A DNA stretch of 64,000 nt from Tetrahymena elliotti 4EA. Its lineage: Eukaryota; Ciliophora; Oligohymenophorea; Hymenostomatida; Tetrahymenidae. Under the pieces are notes generated by a model. That model made no database searches and was not told the origin of the DNA. It worked only from the letters and a program-made list of their open reading frames with translations. A program made the translations under genes and the position numbers. Shown one piece after another: positions 24,510 to 35,909 of this stretch; the stretch's first letter is position 1, and every line of letters begins with the position of its first letter. The stretch spans positions 842,199-906,198 of the forward strand of contig JH720306.1 of the NCBI GenBank assembly GCA_000231825.2. Direction: 5' to 3'.

Positions 24510-25753
24510 ATGCAAAAATCTGTTTCTGAACCTTTGATATAAATCTCAGCTTTAAATGGATATCTTTAAACAGATAATTAGTTTTTTTTAAACAAATGGT
24601 TTATACAAACAATATGCTCAATATCAATCATTATTGAAGGATAAAATAATATTAACATAGATTAAATTTATATTATTAATAACTTTGTTAATGATTTTTA
24701 AAATATTCATTAAATTAAAATTTCTATGTGGAAAAATTGTTAGCTAAGTGCAAAATTATTTTCTTTATTTCTTAACAATTTAACTAGATTGTCCTCTTTA
24801 AAGACTTTAAAGCTCGAAATTGAAAATAATTAATAAATGTTAGATTGTATTGGATTTTCAAATTAAATACTGTGTTTAAGATAAATAGAATGTTTAGATA
24901 TTTCATCTTTTGATTTATCTACAATAGAAGCTAAAAGTGTGTCATTACTTTTTAGAAGTTTTGGCTAATTGGTATAGCTTAAATATTTTTTATTTTCATT
25001 CACATTTTCTATGGAAAAGGAAGCTATTTAAACTGTATATAATAACTTAAGATAGCTAAAATTCATTAATAAGTTGACGATAAGGATTAACTAAAAAGAA
25101 GCAGCTGTGATATCAGATGATTTATAGGAGATAATTAGTGAATCTATGAAAAATCTAGAATATTTGACTTTATTTTTGATAACTGTTACATACATCTTCC
25201 TAATTAAGGTTTTCACTTTCAAAACTTAAAAAATCTGTAACATTTATAAGTAATAATCAAAGGTAATCTAAGAAGCACTATTAGGTAATTAAATCTCTTA
25301 ATAAATTATGTTAGGAGTTTGAAAAATTTAGAAGATCTTGATTTGCTCATAGTAAGCTCTGACTAAAACTTACTTTCTTAGGACTTGATTGGAATAAAGG
25401 ATTTACGTTATCTTAAGAGCTTAAAATTAAAATTATAGATAGATAACTTTGATGATGAAGATTAGTTTATCTAGTTTCTTGAAGATCTATTTACAGTTTA
25501 ATCTCTTTAAATAATTGAAATTTACAGTAATGCTTGCCTTTTAATTTAAACATATAATTTATAAATTTATCATCCTATGATACTTTCCTTGATGTACATC
25601 AATGGGACAGATCTTATTGAATATTTAGAATAAAGTTAATATTTTATTAACAATAAATAACTTATGCTCACTATATTAGTTTTCAAAACACATTTATAAT
25701 CAATTCTATTAAATAACCCTAATCAAATAGCATTTGATCTCTATATTGAATGA
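24510..25753 (+). CDS. Leucine-rich-repeat-like protein
   Basis: Two exons: 24510-25249 and 25315-25753. They sum to 1179 nt, 392 aa, with a 65-nt intron GTAATAAT...TGTTAG. Leucines recur with LRR-like spacing: NNLTRLSSLKTLKLEIENN, FGQLVQLKYFLFSF, NNLRQLKFINKLTIRIN, SMKNLEYLTLFL, SLKNLEDLDLLIVSS and GIKDLRYLKSLKLKLQ. This is the loose LRR type common in ciliate proteins and suggests a protein-binding surface. No kinase or F-box domain is seen. The start is the first ATG after an in-frame TGA near 24378. Missing 5' exons upstream are possible. The assignment rests on periodicity only. Confidence 0.6.
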
Positions 25754-26659
25754 ATTTACAATTCAAAACATTATTAAAATAGTATTAAGAACATATTTAT
25801 TTGCATTGAATTATTTGTTAATAACATTAAACAAAAATCATCTAATAATATAAATAATCTAATCATAAATTTACCATTTTGTCAAAGAAATCATTTAATT
25901 AAATATTTAAAATAAAGAATATTTATCTTCAAGCTTAATATTAAAAGTTATTGCCTCTAACAAACAGTCTAGCCTATTAAAAATAACAAATCAGGTTAAT
26001 TAATATCTTGAGTTTTATTTTAGTTTTTCTTATGAGAAAGTAATCTTTAATAAAAGTGTGATATTTCTCAACTTTTTAAACATATCTATTCCATGATTTA
26101 TATTTATTTAATCTAAATATTTCAATTTTGTAATAAATTTTTTGCAAATAAATCTGACTGAAATACAGTTTTTAGTTTTTGTTTGTTTGCTCAGAAATAC
26201 AATTTTTTTAATACTAAATAAAAACATAGAGATGTCGATTAATATCAAAATATCTAACCAAATAAACATTTTTCTTAAAAAAAGAAGAATATGCCAATTT
26301 TTATGGATTGGAAGAAGACATTTCAATCTGAATAAATTGATTTTATTATTTTTAAATTAAAAATGAAATATTTTATTTTTTTCTGATTGATAGTTTATGA
26401 GATTTTTATGATATTAGAAAAAAGTAACAATGTAATCTGTTAAAAAAATTATGGACAAGAAAAAATAAATACCTAATAAACAATCTCTTTTTTATTTCTT
26501 CCAAAAGAAAGAGATATATCCGTTTGAGATTATGAGTATTACTTTATGTTTTAATTGAAAAAATTGTAAATAAAGTGTTAGAATTAATTAAAGGTAATAT
26601 TAAAGAGCAGTTTATCAGCAGTAATAAATATATTTTTAATACTATTAATAAGATACAGT
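25754..26659. other. AT-rich intergenic region
   Basis: No gene. The overlapping standard-code ORFs around 26108-26360 on both strands have low-complexity translations and no homology I can see. Confidence 0.5.
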
Positions 26660-29560
26660 ATGATAAAATAACCTCCAAGCATCATAAGGACTGAATTAAC
26701 ATCACCCAACTAGGCAAATAAAGTCCCTAGTGGAAAAATATTCATGAAAAATTTAAGTAATAATCAGTCGAGCCCAATCTAAAAAATTAAATAATCTTAA
26801 TACTCAAATGCATCATACAACATTAATAAGGTAGAATCTTATTTTATTTACATACTAACTCTTACCTAATCCTAAAGATATTTTGAATACAAATTATTTA
26901 TTTAACAAACAGAGTCATTTTAAGTCAGAGGAAGATGAAGAATTATCTAAGTCCTACTTAAATGATACAAGATAGAATTTAAGTTAAAGTGGCTGGAATT
27001 CAATATAAAGCAACATAAATGCAAATGGAAAGCAATAGATAATTTCATCATAAAATTCATTCAGCCAAAATCAAGATTTTTTATCAAAGAATGGGAAAAG
27101 TAAAATAATTTTTACTAACAAAAATAATTATTTGTTTAAAATTTTCTATTTGTTATTAATGCAAAAGGCGATTTCTCATACAGTAGAATAAATGCACTTC
27201 TTCATGAGCAAAATACAGAAAACAGTTACTTATTTAGATACAATTCAAAGAGAAACAGCAATATTCAATAAATCCCATCTAAGCTAAACAGTAGAGCTCA
27301 CAGTGAGGATATTACATAAAACAATTTAATCACAAATGTAATTAATTTTGTTTTGCTCCATTCATTACTAATACTATATTTTATTTAACAGAAAGACAAA
27401 GATGAATCTTTTAGAATGAAAAAATAATCTCTTCATCTGCCTAAATAAGATCCTTCACCTTAAAAGGGTAATATACTTACAGAAAATTCAACATATTTCA
27501 ATGGTTCAAAGAGCCCATAAAAAAACTGGAAAGACATAGAAGATGAAATAAAAATTCTGAAAAAAGTGTTAAAGTAGAACATAGCAGATATTAGTACAAC
27601 AAATATCTCATTAAACAAATCCTAAATGTATTCACTTTTATTCAAATAAAAAATGAATATTGATTACTTTTTTTGTTAATAAGTGAATCAAATTAGATCT
27701 AATCTAAGCAATACAGTTAGCATAGCCCATTAAAAGAATCAAATTTTTTGAGTACAAAATAAACATTAAATTCATAAAATGAAAATATAAGACCACAGAC
27801 ATCTCTTTCTTCTTAGTCTAATCTTATATAGTAATTAATGCAAGAAAATTCTAATTTAAAAAGAGAGATAGAAAAGCTGAAGATAAGTCAGTATGAAAGT
27901 TTTAAATTCATTTTTTGTGTGAAATTTTATTTTATTAAAAAGAAAAGTTGAGCTAGAAGAAGTAATGAATAGGGAGAGGGAAGAAATTAAGATAGTAATA
28001 AGTTAGTACAAGTAATTTATAGATAAACTGTTAAATGATAAGAAATCTCTAAATGTCAACATACATCAACTGAATATTCAAATCCAATAAATACAAGAAG
28101 AATCTAGAAAACTTAAAACAAAAAATTAAGAATTACAAAGTGAACTAGAATAGGTTAAGCAAGAGGTAATATTTCATTTTATTTCAATTCATTTTTTATT
28201 ATTTATAATTTTAAAAAGTATTTGAGTCTTTTAGAAGAGTGGAATGACAAGGAGGAAAGAGAAAATAACCTTGATTAAAACACTTAAAATGCAATTAATT
28301 TAGAATAAGATGATTAATCTATGCATTAACAATAATAAATATACTATCCTTTGAATGTTGAAAGAATAGAAGAAGAATCATCATAGGTACTTTATTTACT
28401 TTTTCCTGATTAAATTGTAAAATATATTTTAAATCAGAATGAAAATTCTTAGCATACAAACTAAACAAGAAAAATAAGCTCTGTAGCAACTTAGCCTTCA
28501 CAAGATAGGGCAATAGATGCTTTTTTTGGTAATTTTTAGTTTGATAATCGTATAGAAGATATTAGAGCTAACTCAAGATAAAATACTTCAAATGACCACT
28601 AAAGTAGTGATAATAGTTATTAGAATTTAAGACCACAATCTTAAAATTAAAATGAAGTTTACTAAAATGAATAAAATTAAGAACTTAATTCTCTTTAGCG
28701 TTTGCTAAATAAAGGTAGATAGAGTTAAAATTAAAATAATTACTAAACATAATATAATCATCCTGATTTAAATAATAATTCATAAAGAAATCATAAAGCT
28801 GATAATGATTATATTTAGCCTTAGTAGTAGTAGTAATCTTTTAATAACAGTAATAGTAATAATAATAGCTTTAATTAAAGAGATAATGTAATAAATGATG
28901 ATAAAGAATTGGAAAGGAAGACTTCAGCATCTTTCAAAGTAATTATATATCTTTAAATATATTTAGAATAAACTTTATTTAATAAAAAAGGATGGACTTC
29001 TTGCTCATTTAAATGAAGTAATAAATAATATTTCATAAGAAAAAATGAAAATTAGAGATGCTTTAAAAAATAATTTAACTTCTTCTTCAGCCAGTATTTC
29101 TTAGTAATAAAATTCTATTTAAAATGTAACTAATTAACAGATAAGAAACTAACCAAATTTTATAAGCCTAGAAAACTCTAAATTATCTTAAACTTAGCCT
29201 TAACAAATAAATTCTGACAAATTCAGAAATAACTCTTCAAGAAACAGTAATGATTATTTGGAACAAAATAACCAAATAAATATAAATTCATAACCTGATA
29301 TTTATTAACATAAAAAACCTGATGATGATTTGCAACAATAATATGAGAGTATAATCTAAAAAATTAAAGAGTAACAAATCTAAAAGCAATAAAACCAAAA
29401 TAACCAAAATGTCAGTTAATATGATTCATTTAGCAGAGAAGATCCTATTTAAAATAATTAAAACCAATAATTTTAGCCCCTTCCTTTAACAAAAATAAAA
29501 CTTAATGAATATAATTTTCAAAATTCTCATGAATAGTTTTCTTTTAGAGAATATTCATGA
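26660..29560 (+). CDS. Coiled-coil, Q/N-rich protein of unknown function
   Basis: Nine exons: 26660-26830, 26913-27099, 27168-27337, 27392-27627, 27684-27898, 27948-28165, 28219-28386, 28438-28938 and 28991-29560. Stop is TGA 29558-29560. Phases agree at every junction. The N-terminal third is Ser/Asn-rich. Exons 5-7 form a coiled coil (MQENSNLKREIEKLKIS, IELEEVMNREREEIKIV, LQSELEQVKQE). Exons 8-9 are Gln/Asn-rich with a poly-Q run and some short helical segments. No catalytic domain, signal peptide or membrane segment is seen. A structural or scaffold role is only a guess. The 52-nt last intron could instead end after 28 nt (TTTAG at 28966) and keep frame. That shorter form would be unusual for Tetrahymena-type introns. 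Confidence 0.75.
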
Positions 29561-29869
29561 TCAAACTATCAACGAATCAACTAACATCAAGTTTCAATGC
29601 TAAAAAAATGTTTATCAAATGTTTTAACTAATAATTATAATTTAAATTTTATTTATTATTTTAAAGGTATGTGTATAAATGAATACTATCATGTAATTTT
29701 TAAGAATTTTCTTCAAAATATTTTATGTTTCCTAAACAAATTCGAATGACAAAGATTTTAATATTTTATCTAATTAAAGAACAACAACACAAATACAAAT
29801 AATAAACAAAAATAAATTTGATTAATTATAATTTAACACTTGCTATTAGTTTTTATTTTTTTTCTTTGA
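29561..29869. other. Convergent intergenic region
   Basis: AT-rich spacer between two tail-to-tail genes. Nothing further seen. Confidence 0.5.
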
Positions 29870-32800
29870 TCAACTGATGAGGAATCTATTTAATCTTTTG
29901 AATACATCAACTTTTTCTTTGCTTGTGGTGAGCTTACCAATTATGGTACCACGACAAACAGCAATTGTTTCTTCAAATATAGATTTTTTCTTTGTTTTGT
30001 CATTATAGTTATGTAGCATTATGTGATAGACATTTATTTTTTTGTATTTTCCTTCTACTTTTCCTCTGTAGAGGCCATCTTAGAGTTTTGTAAGATCTTT
30101 TGTTATTTTTTCAATATTATTAGAAGAAAGATGATCACTGTTACTATGTATGACTATACATTCAGAAGCAAAGTTAGGCTCACTTTGTAGTAATTTTACA
30201 TAATCAACAAAAGTACGTTCATCAGTTACTTCCCAGGAATTAAACAATAGGACTATTGCTTATGAGAAATTGCAAATGAAATGCATGAAAGATTGATCTG
30301 ATATCAAATCTGATTCACATAAGCCTACCTTTTTATTCATACAAGAATATCTGTAAAGCTGCATTCTTTTCATACAGGATTCTGATCTAGTGGTAATATC
30401 CCAATCTTCTTTCTTAATTGAGTTAATTACTGTACTCTTTCCACTTTTTGAGCTACCAACAAAACCAATGACTACATCAAATACTTCACTGCCCTCTAAA
30501 CTTTTATCAAACTAATATCTAGTATTATCATTAGAACTAGATGCAATATTTGAAAAGTTTAAGATCTATTGAATATCAAACTCAATAACTAATTAATCTA
30601 TTTTAGGAGTTTTTAAAGGCAAAATATTGTAGTTAGAGTAAACAGGTGTTGATTCTTATTATCTTGGAGGAGGGGTTAAAACTTAATCTTTCTTTGATTA
30701 TAAAGGTGGAGTAACCATTTATTACTATTATGCACGGCGATTGTTTAAAGGAGTGGTATTTTCGATGTAGGACTCTGTTTGTTATATGTCATTAATTCTT
30801 ATTATTTTATTCAAATTTTATTCTTCTTAAGCTTTTTATTACTATTTTTGTTATTCTAATAGCTTTTTTTATTGCTATTAAGCCTCATGGTCTCTAAAGG
30901 AATCTATGAATCCATTGTTATCATGCTTTTTAATTTCTTCTAGATTATTCAATTGTTGTACTTTAGGAGTGAGGTTCATGGGATGAATTGGCTTAAAATC
31001 TTTTTGTTGGTATTGATCACTGAGTTCCTTTAATTGTTAGTGGAGTGGCTTTAAGTTATTTGGTGAGGTACTTGTTTAAGGAGAAGTATCAGCTTTATTT
31101 TAGATTTATTCTTAAGGTTTATCCTCTTCTTTAACTTTATCTGGATTTGTTCCTATAAGTTCTTCAATTTATCTTAACTTTTCTATTTGGTCGAAAGAGC
31201 TCTTATGACGTCCTCCAAATGTCTGTTGGGAAGCATTATCAGCTACTATTTCTTATTCTTAACTAGTAGGAGTATTTTTTGATTGAGCTTAATCAATCTA
31301 TTCTTCTTTGTTTGTTGCATCATCCTATTTTTTTTAATTTATGGAAATCAATTATTGATTAATTGAGTCCTATTTAGTAGGATGATTCTATTCAAATTAA
31401 TTTATAATAATTTAACGATTAGGGATAGTTACTTTTTTAAATTCACTCTTTAGGTCTGTATTCTAAATCTCTTCATTTTCAGGCTATGCTTATTCTTATA
31501 TAGGTCTTTATTCTTCTTGTTCTTGCTATTAGTTGGTATGATTAAAAGCTACAGCTTCACTTTTTGCTGGTGCCTAAGAGAAGTTTGCTGTACCTAATCT
31601 CTATCTATTTTCTTATAAGCTTTGTTTACGAGCTTCAATATGAGTTTGTCCATTTCCTTTTTCCTCTTCATCAACTATTTTCTTTTAATGGTTTATATCA
31701 TCCTTTATTTTCTCAACATCATGAGAAAGGTCACTAAATTCTTTTTGTATTTCTCCAAAACTTTCTATCTGCTAAATAAAAAATATTAATTTAGAAATGA
31801 TTTTCATAAAAAAAATTAGTTTTTTTACTTTCTATTGTTATTCATAGTCAACTTATATGCTATTTTCACCTCTATTTGACTAAAGGAAGGACTCCTCTTT
31901 CTTATTTAGGTCTAATTTTATTTGGTTACACTTCATCTCTATTTTATCTAATTGCTTTTCCAAGATTTAATATTATTTTGTAGTGTTCAAAGAGTTCTCT
32001 GGCTAGTAGAGCTACTCTTCTAACAATCTATTTCTATTTGTGATTCTTTCTAATTCATTAGCTAAAAATTCAAGCTCTTACTTTTAGATTTAATTTTCAA
32101 GTTAAAGTTAATTGAGTTTCTCTTCTATCCCACTAAAGTTCTCAGAAGATTGTAATTCTTTATTTTCTTTTTCTATTTACTCTATGTGAGAGATCATTTG
32201 TTAGACAAGCACATCTTTATCTGTGTTATCTTTCTCTGATTTCTTAAGTTGAACTGAAAGAATTTGATTATCCTTAAATAAAATTTCTGATTCACTTATC
32301 TTTTTATTTAAGTCACCTTTAATTTTTTCATTTTCTTAAATTTTTTATTCTAACTTATCCTTGAAAATGCTATTCTAAATTTCACTCTCTGATAAGGATT
32401 AGCTCTCAAATACTTTGAGCTTTTTTTCAAGTTCAAAATTACGATTTCTTAATTCAAAGCTTTAGTTCTTTAAAGTTTCAATTTCCTTCAAATACAAATT
32501 GTTTTATTCATCAGACTAATTGTGATCAGATGAGATCTATACTTTGCTTAACTTTATTAATTAATTAATAATTGATTAATAAAGTAATATTTGTGATAGT
32601 AAATTGTTGTTATCAAAATCTTTTATGGAAAATCCTAAAAAAATAAATTTTATTTTTCGACATAAAAACTTAATTTATCTCATAAAAATCAATTAATATT
32701 CTTGAACTGATTAGAGTAGAATAATTTAAAAAATCTAAAAGATTTCTCTCATTTTTATAAATAAAAAAAAAAGAAATTAATCTTACTTTTGTTAGTCTCT

Positions 32801-33542
32801 CTAATTCATCATTTCTATAGCGCTAGCTCAACAATTATTTATTTAGAGACTCTAACTCTATACCAAAGTTTTTAATGTCTTCATCCCACTTCTATCTTAG
32901 TTCTTTATTTGTTTGTTCAAATATTTTTAGTTTAGCAGTTAGATCAGTCACGTTGATTTCTGAGAGTTGCAATTTATTCTTTGTTTTGTGAATTTCTTCC
33001 TACTTAAGACTAAGCTATTCATTGTAGTAAGAGGTTATTCTTTCTATCTTTCCTTCCCACTCTTATCTTTATTTTCTATAATTATTTTTCTCTACATTTA
33101 ACTCTTTCTCATATTTTTCCTGTAAATTGGTAAGCATTTCATCCATTTCTCTTAATTTATCTGCTAGTTGTGCCTTTTCTCTTTCGTATCTCATCAATTC
33201 TTGCTAATCTAAAGTAGTCTGCTTGGTGTAGTATAATTTAAGTTTCTAAATCTAGTTTTCCAATTCACTTTTTTCTTTACGTAGGCATTCATTTTACTTT
33301 TCTAAAGATAAATGAGAAAGTGTTTTATCACCTATTGTATAAGTTGAAGCAGATATTTGGGATTAAACAGCTTGAGCTTAGGAAGGAAGATTTCTCCATG
33401 GAGATGTCTCTTGCTAGACTTTGCTTCCAGAATACTAAAGAGGAGATTAATTGGGTAATTATTGCTAGTTTTATCCTGGCTATTCGTATTTGCTAATAGG
33501 AGAGGCTCTTAAATGATAATATTTATAATAGTTGTTGCTCAT
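29870..33542 (-). CDS. Coiled-coil protein with a C-terminal P-loop NTPase domain
   Basis: Exons on the complement: 32787-33542, 31829-32536 and 29870-31771. They sum to 3366 nt, 1121 aa. Residues ~85-560 are an almost continuous coiled coil (for example KYEKELNVEKNNYRKQRQ, NRLLEEQLYQ). A Q/P/T-rich linker follows to ~residue 880. The last ~215 residues hold a P-loop, DVVIGFVGSSKSGKSTVINS, near residue 920. Downstream are AIVLLFNSWEVTDE and ECIVIHSNSDHL, which sit where GTPase G3/G4 elements would be, but they are not canonical DxxG or NKxD. The fold therefore looks like a divergent TRAFAC-type GTPase; the nucleotide is not certain. The first intron has two in-frame models. It may be 250 nt (32537-32786), or 52 nt (32735-32786), which adds 66 residues. 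The C-terminus is RLNRFLIS. Confidence 0.78.
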
Positions 33543-34357
33543 TTAATATTTTGAATTTGTTTAATTTTCACTTATTGTTATCGCTAAATAATTTTTATTA
33601 ATCGAATTGTAAAATTTATTGCTGTTAAAATTCGCATATAATCAATCGTTTCCTTAATTTAATATCCATAACTTTGCTAATAGTTTGAAAAGGATGAATA
33701 AGATATTATAATCTGCTCCATACACTGTAAACTACAGATACTATAATTATTATTTTCTAAAGGCGATAATAAAAAAATTAAAGCCATTAAATCCTATCTA
33801 AAATTTTAATTCAAATTAATGATACTAATATATCTTTCCATCCTTTCAAATTATTATTTTCTATTGAACATTTGCTACAATGTAATAATTTAAGTATTTT
33901 ATTCAAGCATTTAATATTACTGATATATTATTGTTCATAAACAGATTAAAATATTCAAAAACTATCCTTTTCAATTTTCAAAAAACAAATGAATTAAATT
34001 GTTTTAATTGATTTTTGAAATTAAAAATATATCAGAAACTTCTATTTACTGGCAATACTCAAACATAATTTAAGAAATAATTAATTTCTCATCAAAATCA
34101 TAAATTGTTTAAATGAAATAATTTTTCCAGAATATTTTTTTACAGGTTAATGATAATAATAAAAAATACCTTAATTAAAATGAAATTTTTGATGAATAGC
34201 GAAAATATTTATTATATGTGCATTGATATTTTTAATTTAATAAATTATTATGTTTAAATCTATTTATAAAAAATTTACTTACTTAATATGTTATAGATAT
34301 AAATAATTTAAGTTTGTAGTATAGCATACAAATTTTGCTAATAATTAACAAAATAAA
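33543..34357. other. AT-rich intergenic region
   Basis: 5' flank of the P-loop gene and 3' flank of the START-like gene. No gene seen. Confidence 0.5.
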
Positions 34358-34971
34358 TCATTTTTAAAGAATATTACTAATGTTTAACTCAAAACCTGTC
34401 AATTATTCTTCTATCATAAGATTGAAAACTATTATTGGAATACTTCCTTTAGGGTCCATCAGCATGAAGGCTTAGAATTTTGTAGAATTATCATTTTCTT
34501 TAGATATAAAAAGACTATAAACATTACCTTCAGCTCTTACAGTATCAACATCTTGAGGAGCTGCTGGATACTCATCTAGATGCCCTCTCACAATTAAATA
34601 TTCATTTTCTGCTGCTTTTTTTCTGTGTTAAATACCTAGCATTTCTCTAGAGCTTATAATAAATTGTCCTTTAGTCATGAATAAAAGTACCTGAGTATCT
34701 CCATCTATTTACTCAATTATTTTAAGTGATTCACACATTTCTCTCGATTTTTTTTACTCTTCTAAATTTTCAAAGAAATAACTAGCTACTTTTTCATAAT
34801 TAGCAGGTATAGTTCCTTGTAATTTAAGAAGTTTAAGTTCGTAATCCAAGTATTTAGTTGTAGAAAGAGTTAAATATTTGCCTTTCTTAACTTCTTCCCA
34901 ACTAGCATTCTAACATCATTTGATACTGATATAGAGTTTTCTATAATTTACTTATCTTTATTTTCGGTCAT
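34358..34971 (-). CDS. START-domain-like (lipid transfer) protein
   Basis: Two exons on the complement: a 20-nt first exon 34952-34971 (MTENKDN) and 34358-34901. They sum to 564 nt, 187 aa, with a 50-nt intron. Features that suggest a START fold are NWEEVKKGKYLTL near the N-terminus, a mid-domain DTQVLLFMTKGQFIISSREM (cf. the S-R-D segment of START domains), KAAENEYLIVRGHLDEYPAAP, VRAEGNVYSLF, and a C-terminal QAFMLMDPKGSIPIIVFNLM helix region. START domains bind lipids or sterols in a closed pocket and move them between membranes. The length is close to the ~200 residues of a single domain, so this would be a stand-alone soluble START protein. Homology is inferred from motif order only. Confidence 0.72.
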
Positions 34972-35909
34972 GTTTTTAAAATAATTTTAGATATTTAGTT
35001 ATTTATACATATTTTTTTAATTATAGTTTTACTATTAACTATTTATATGGAATTCAATTTTCTATTTGTTAAAATAGATCATTTTAATCACCTGAATTAA
35101 TTTAAAAATTTAATTAATTTACATTATTTAAGCTATTTAATTTGGAATTCATCAGGATGATACATCCAAACCTTTACATTACCAAAATATTTATCTATTG
35201 TTAGTATCTGTACAGTAATAATATTTTTAGTCCGATAATTCCCTCTATTTGCCAAATTTCACATTGATTTACATTAAATATTTTGGTTCATATTGCAAAA
35301 TAACTAAATCAAGCAGTTAAAAATTTTCCACAAAATCTTCTTTTTCATACCTATCGGGTATTCAAACTAAGTATTTTCATTAATTTTTTGTGAATGATGG
35401 GAATATTCTTATTTTATTCTCTTTACCTGTTTCAGTGAAGGTTTCTTTAAAGGATCCTTTTTATTGTTTGAATTTTAAAAAAACCAAAAAAAGTTTTTTT
35501 AAAATAATTTATTTTTCATTATAAAAAAAAGAGATAAATAATAATACTTTTTTTCAAGTTGAAAGAATTCAAAGAATTTCCTATTTAGTTCATTTGAACC
35601 ATTTCAATTTTGATTTCTTTTTTAGTATTTTATTTAAAGATTAAGTCCAATCAATTTATAAATTAATTCGAAAAAATATTTTGTATTCAAAAAAAAACTA
35701 AAACTTTTTCATTATAATTTTTCATCAAAAAATTTAGCTCATAAAATAAAAATATTTTTGTTAAATTGTTTTAAATATTTAGTTAATTTTTATAAAATGA
35801 GAAATAAAAGCTTAAACAAAAAATGCTCTTTTAATAAAAAGATTAAAAAAATAGAAATTAATGCAAATGGCAAAAAATTAGATAAATGTAAATCAAAAAC
35901 TAAATTTTT
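34972..35909. other. Intergenic region with one doubtful minus-strand open frame
   Basis: Mostly A/T tracts. A 70-codon minus-strand frame at 35152-35361 (including DRYEKEDFVENF, LVILQYEPKYLMQINVKFGK) looks more protein-like than its surroundings. It has no ATG and no convincing splice partner. It could be an unrecognised exon or a gene remnant. Confidence 0.3.

Noticed and set aside
26108..26360. Overlapping ORFs on both strands (about 72 codons each)
   Set aside because: AT-rich low-complexity translations, no family motifs, no splice context; consistent with chance.
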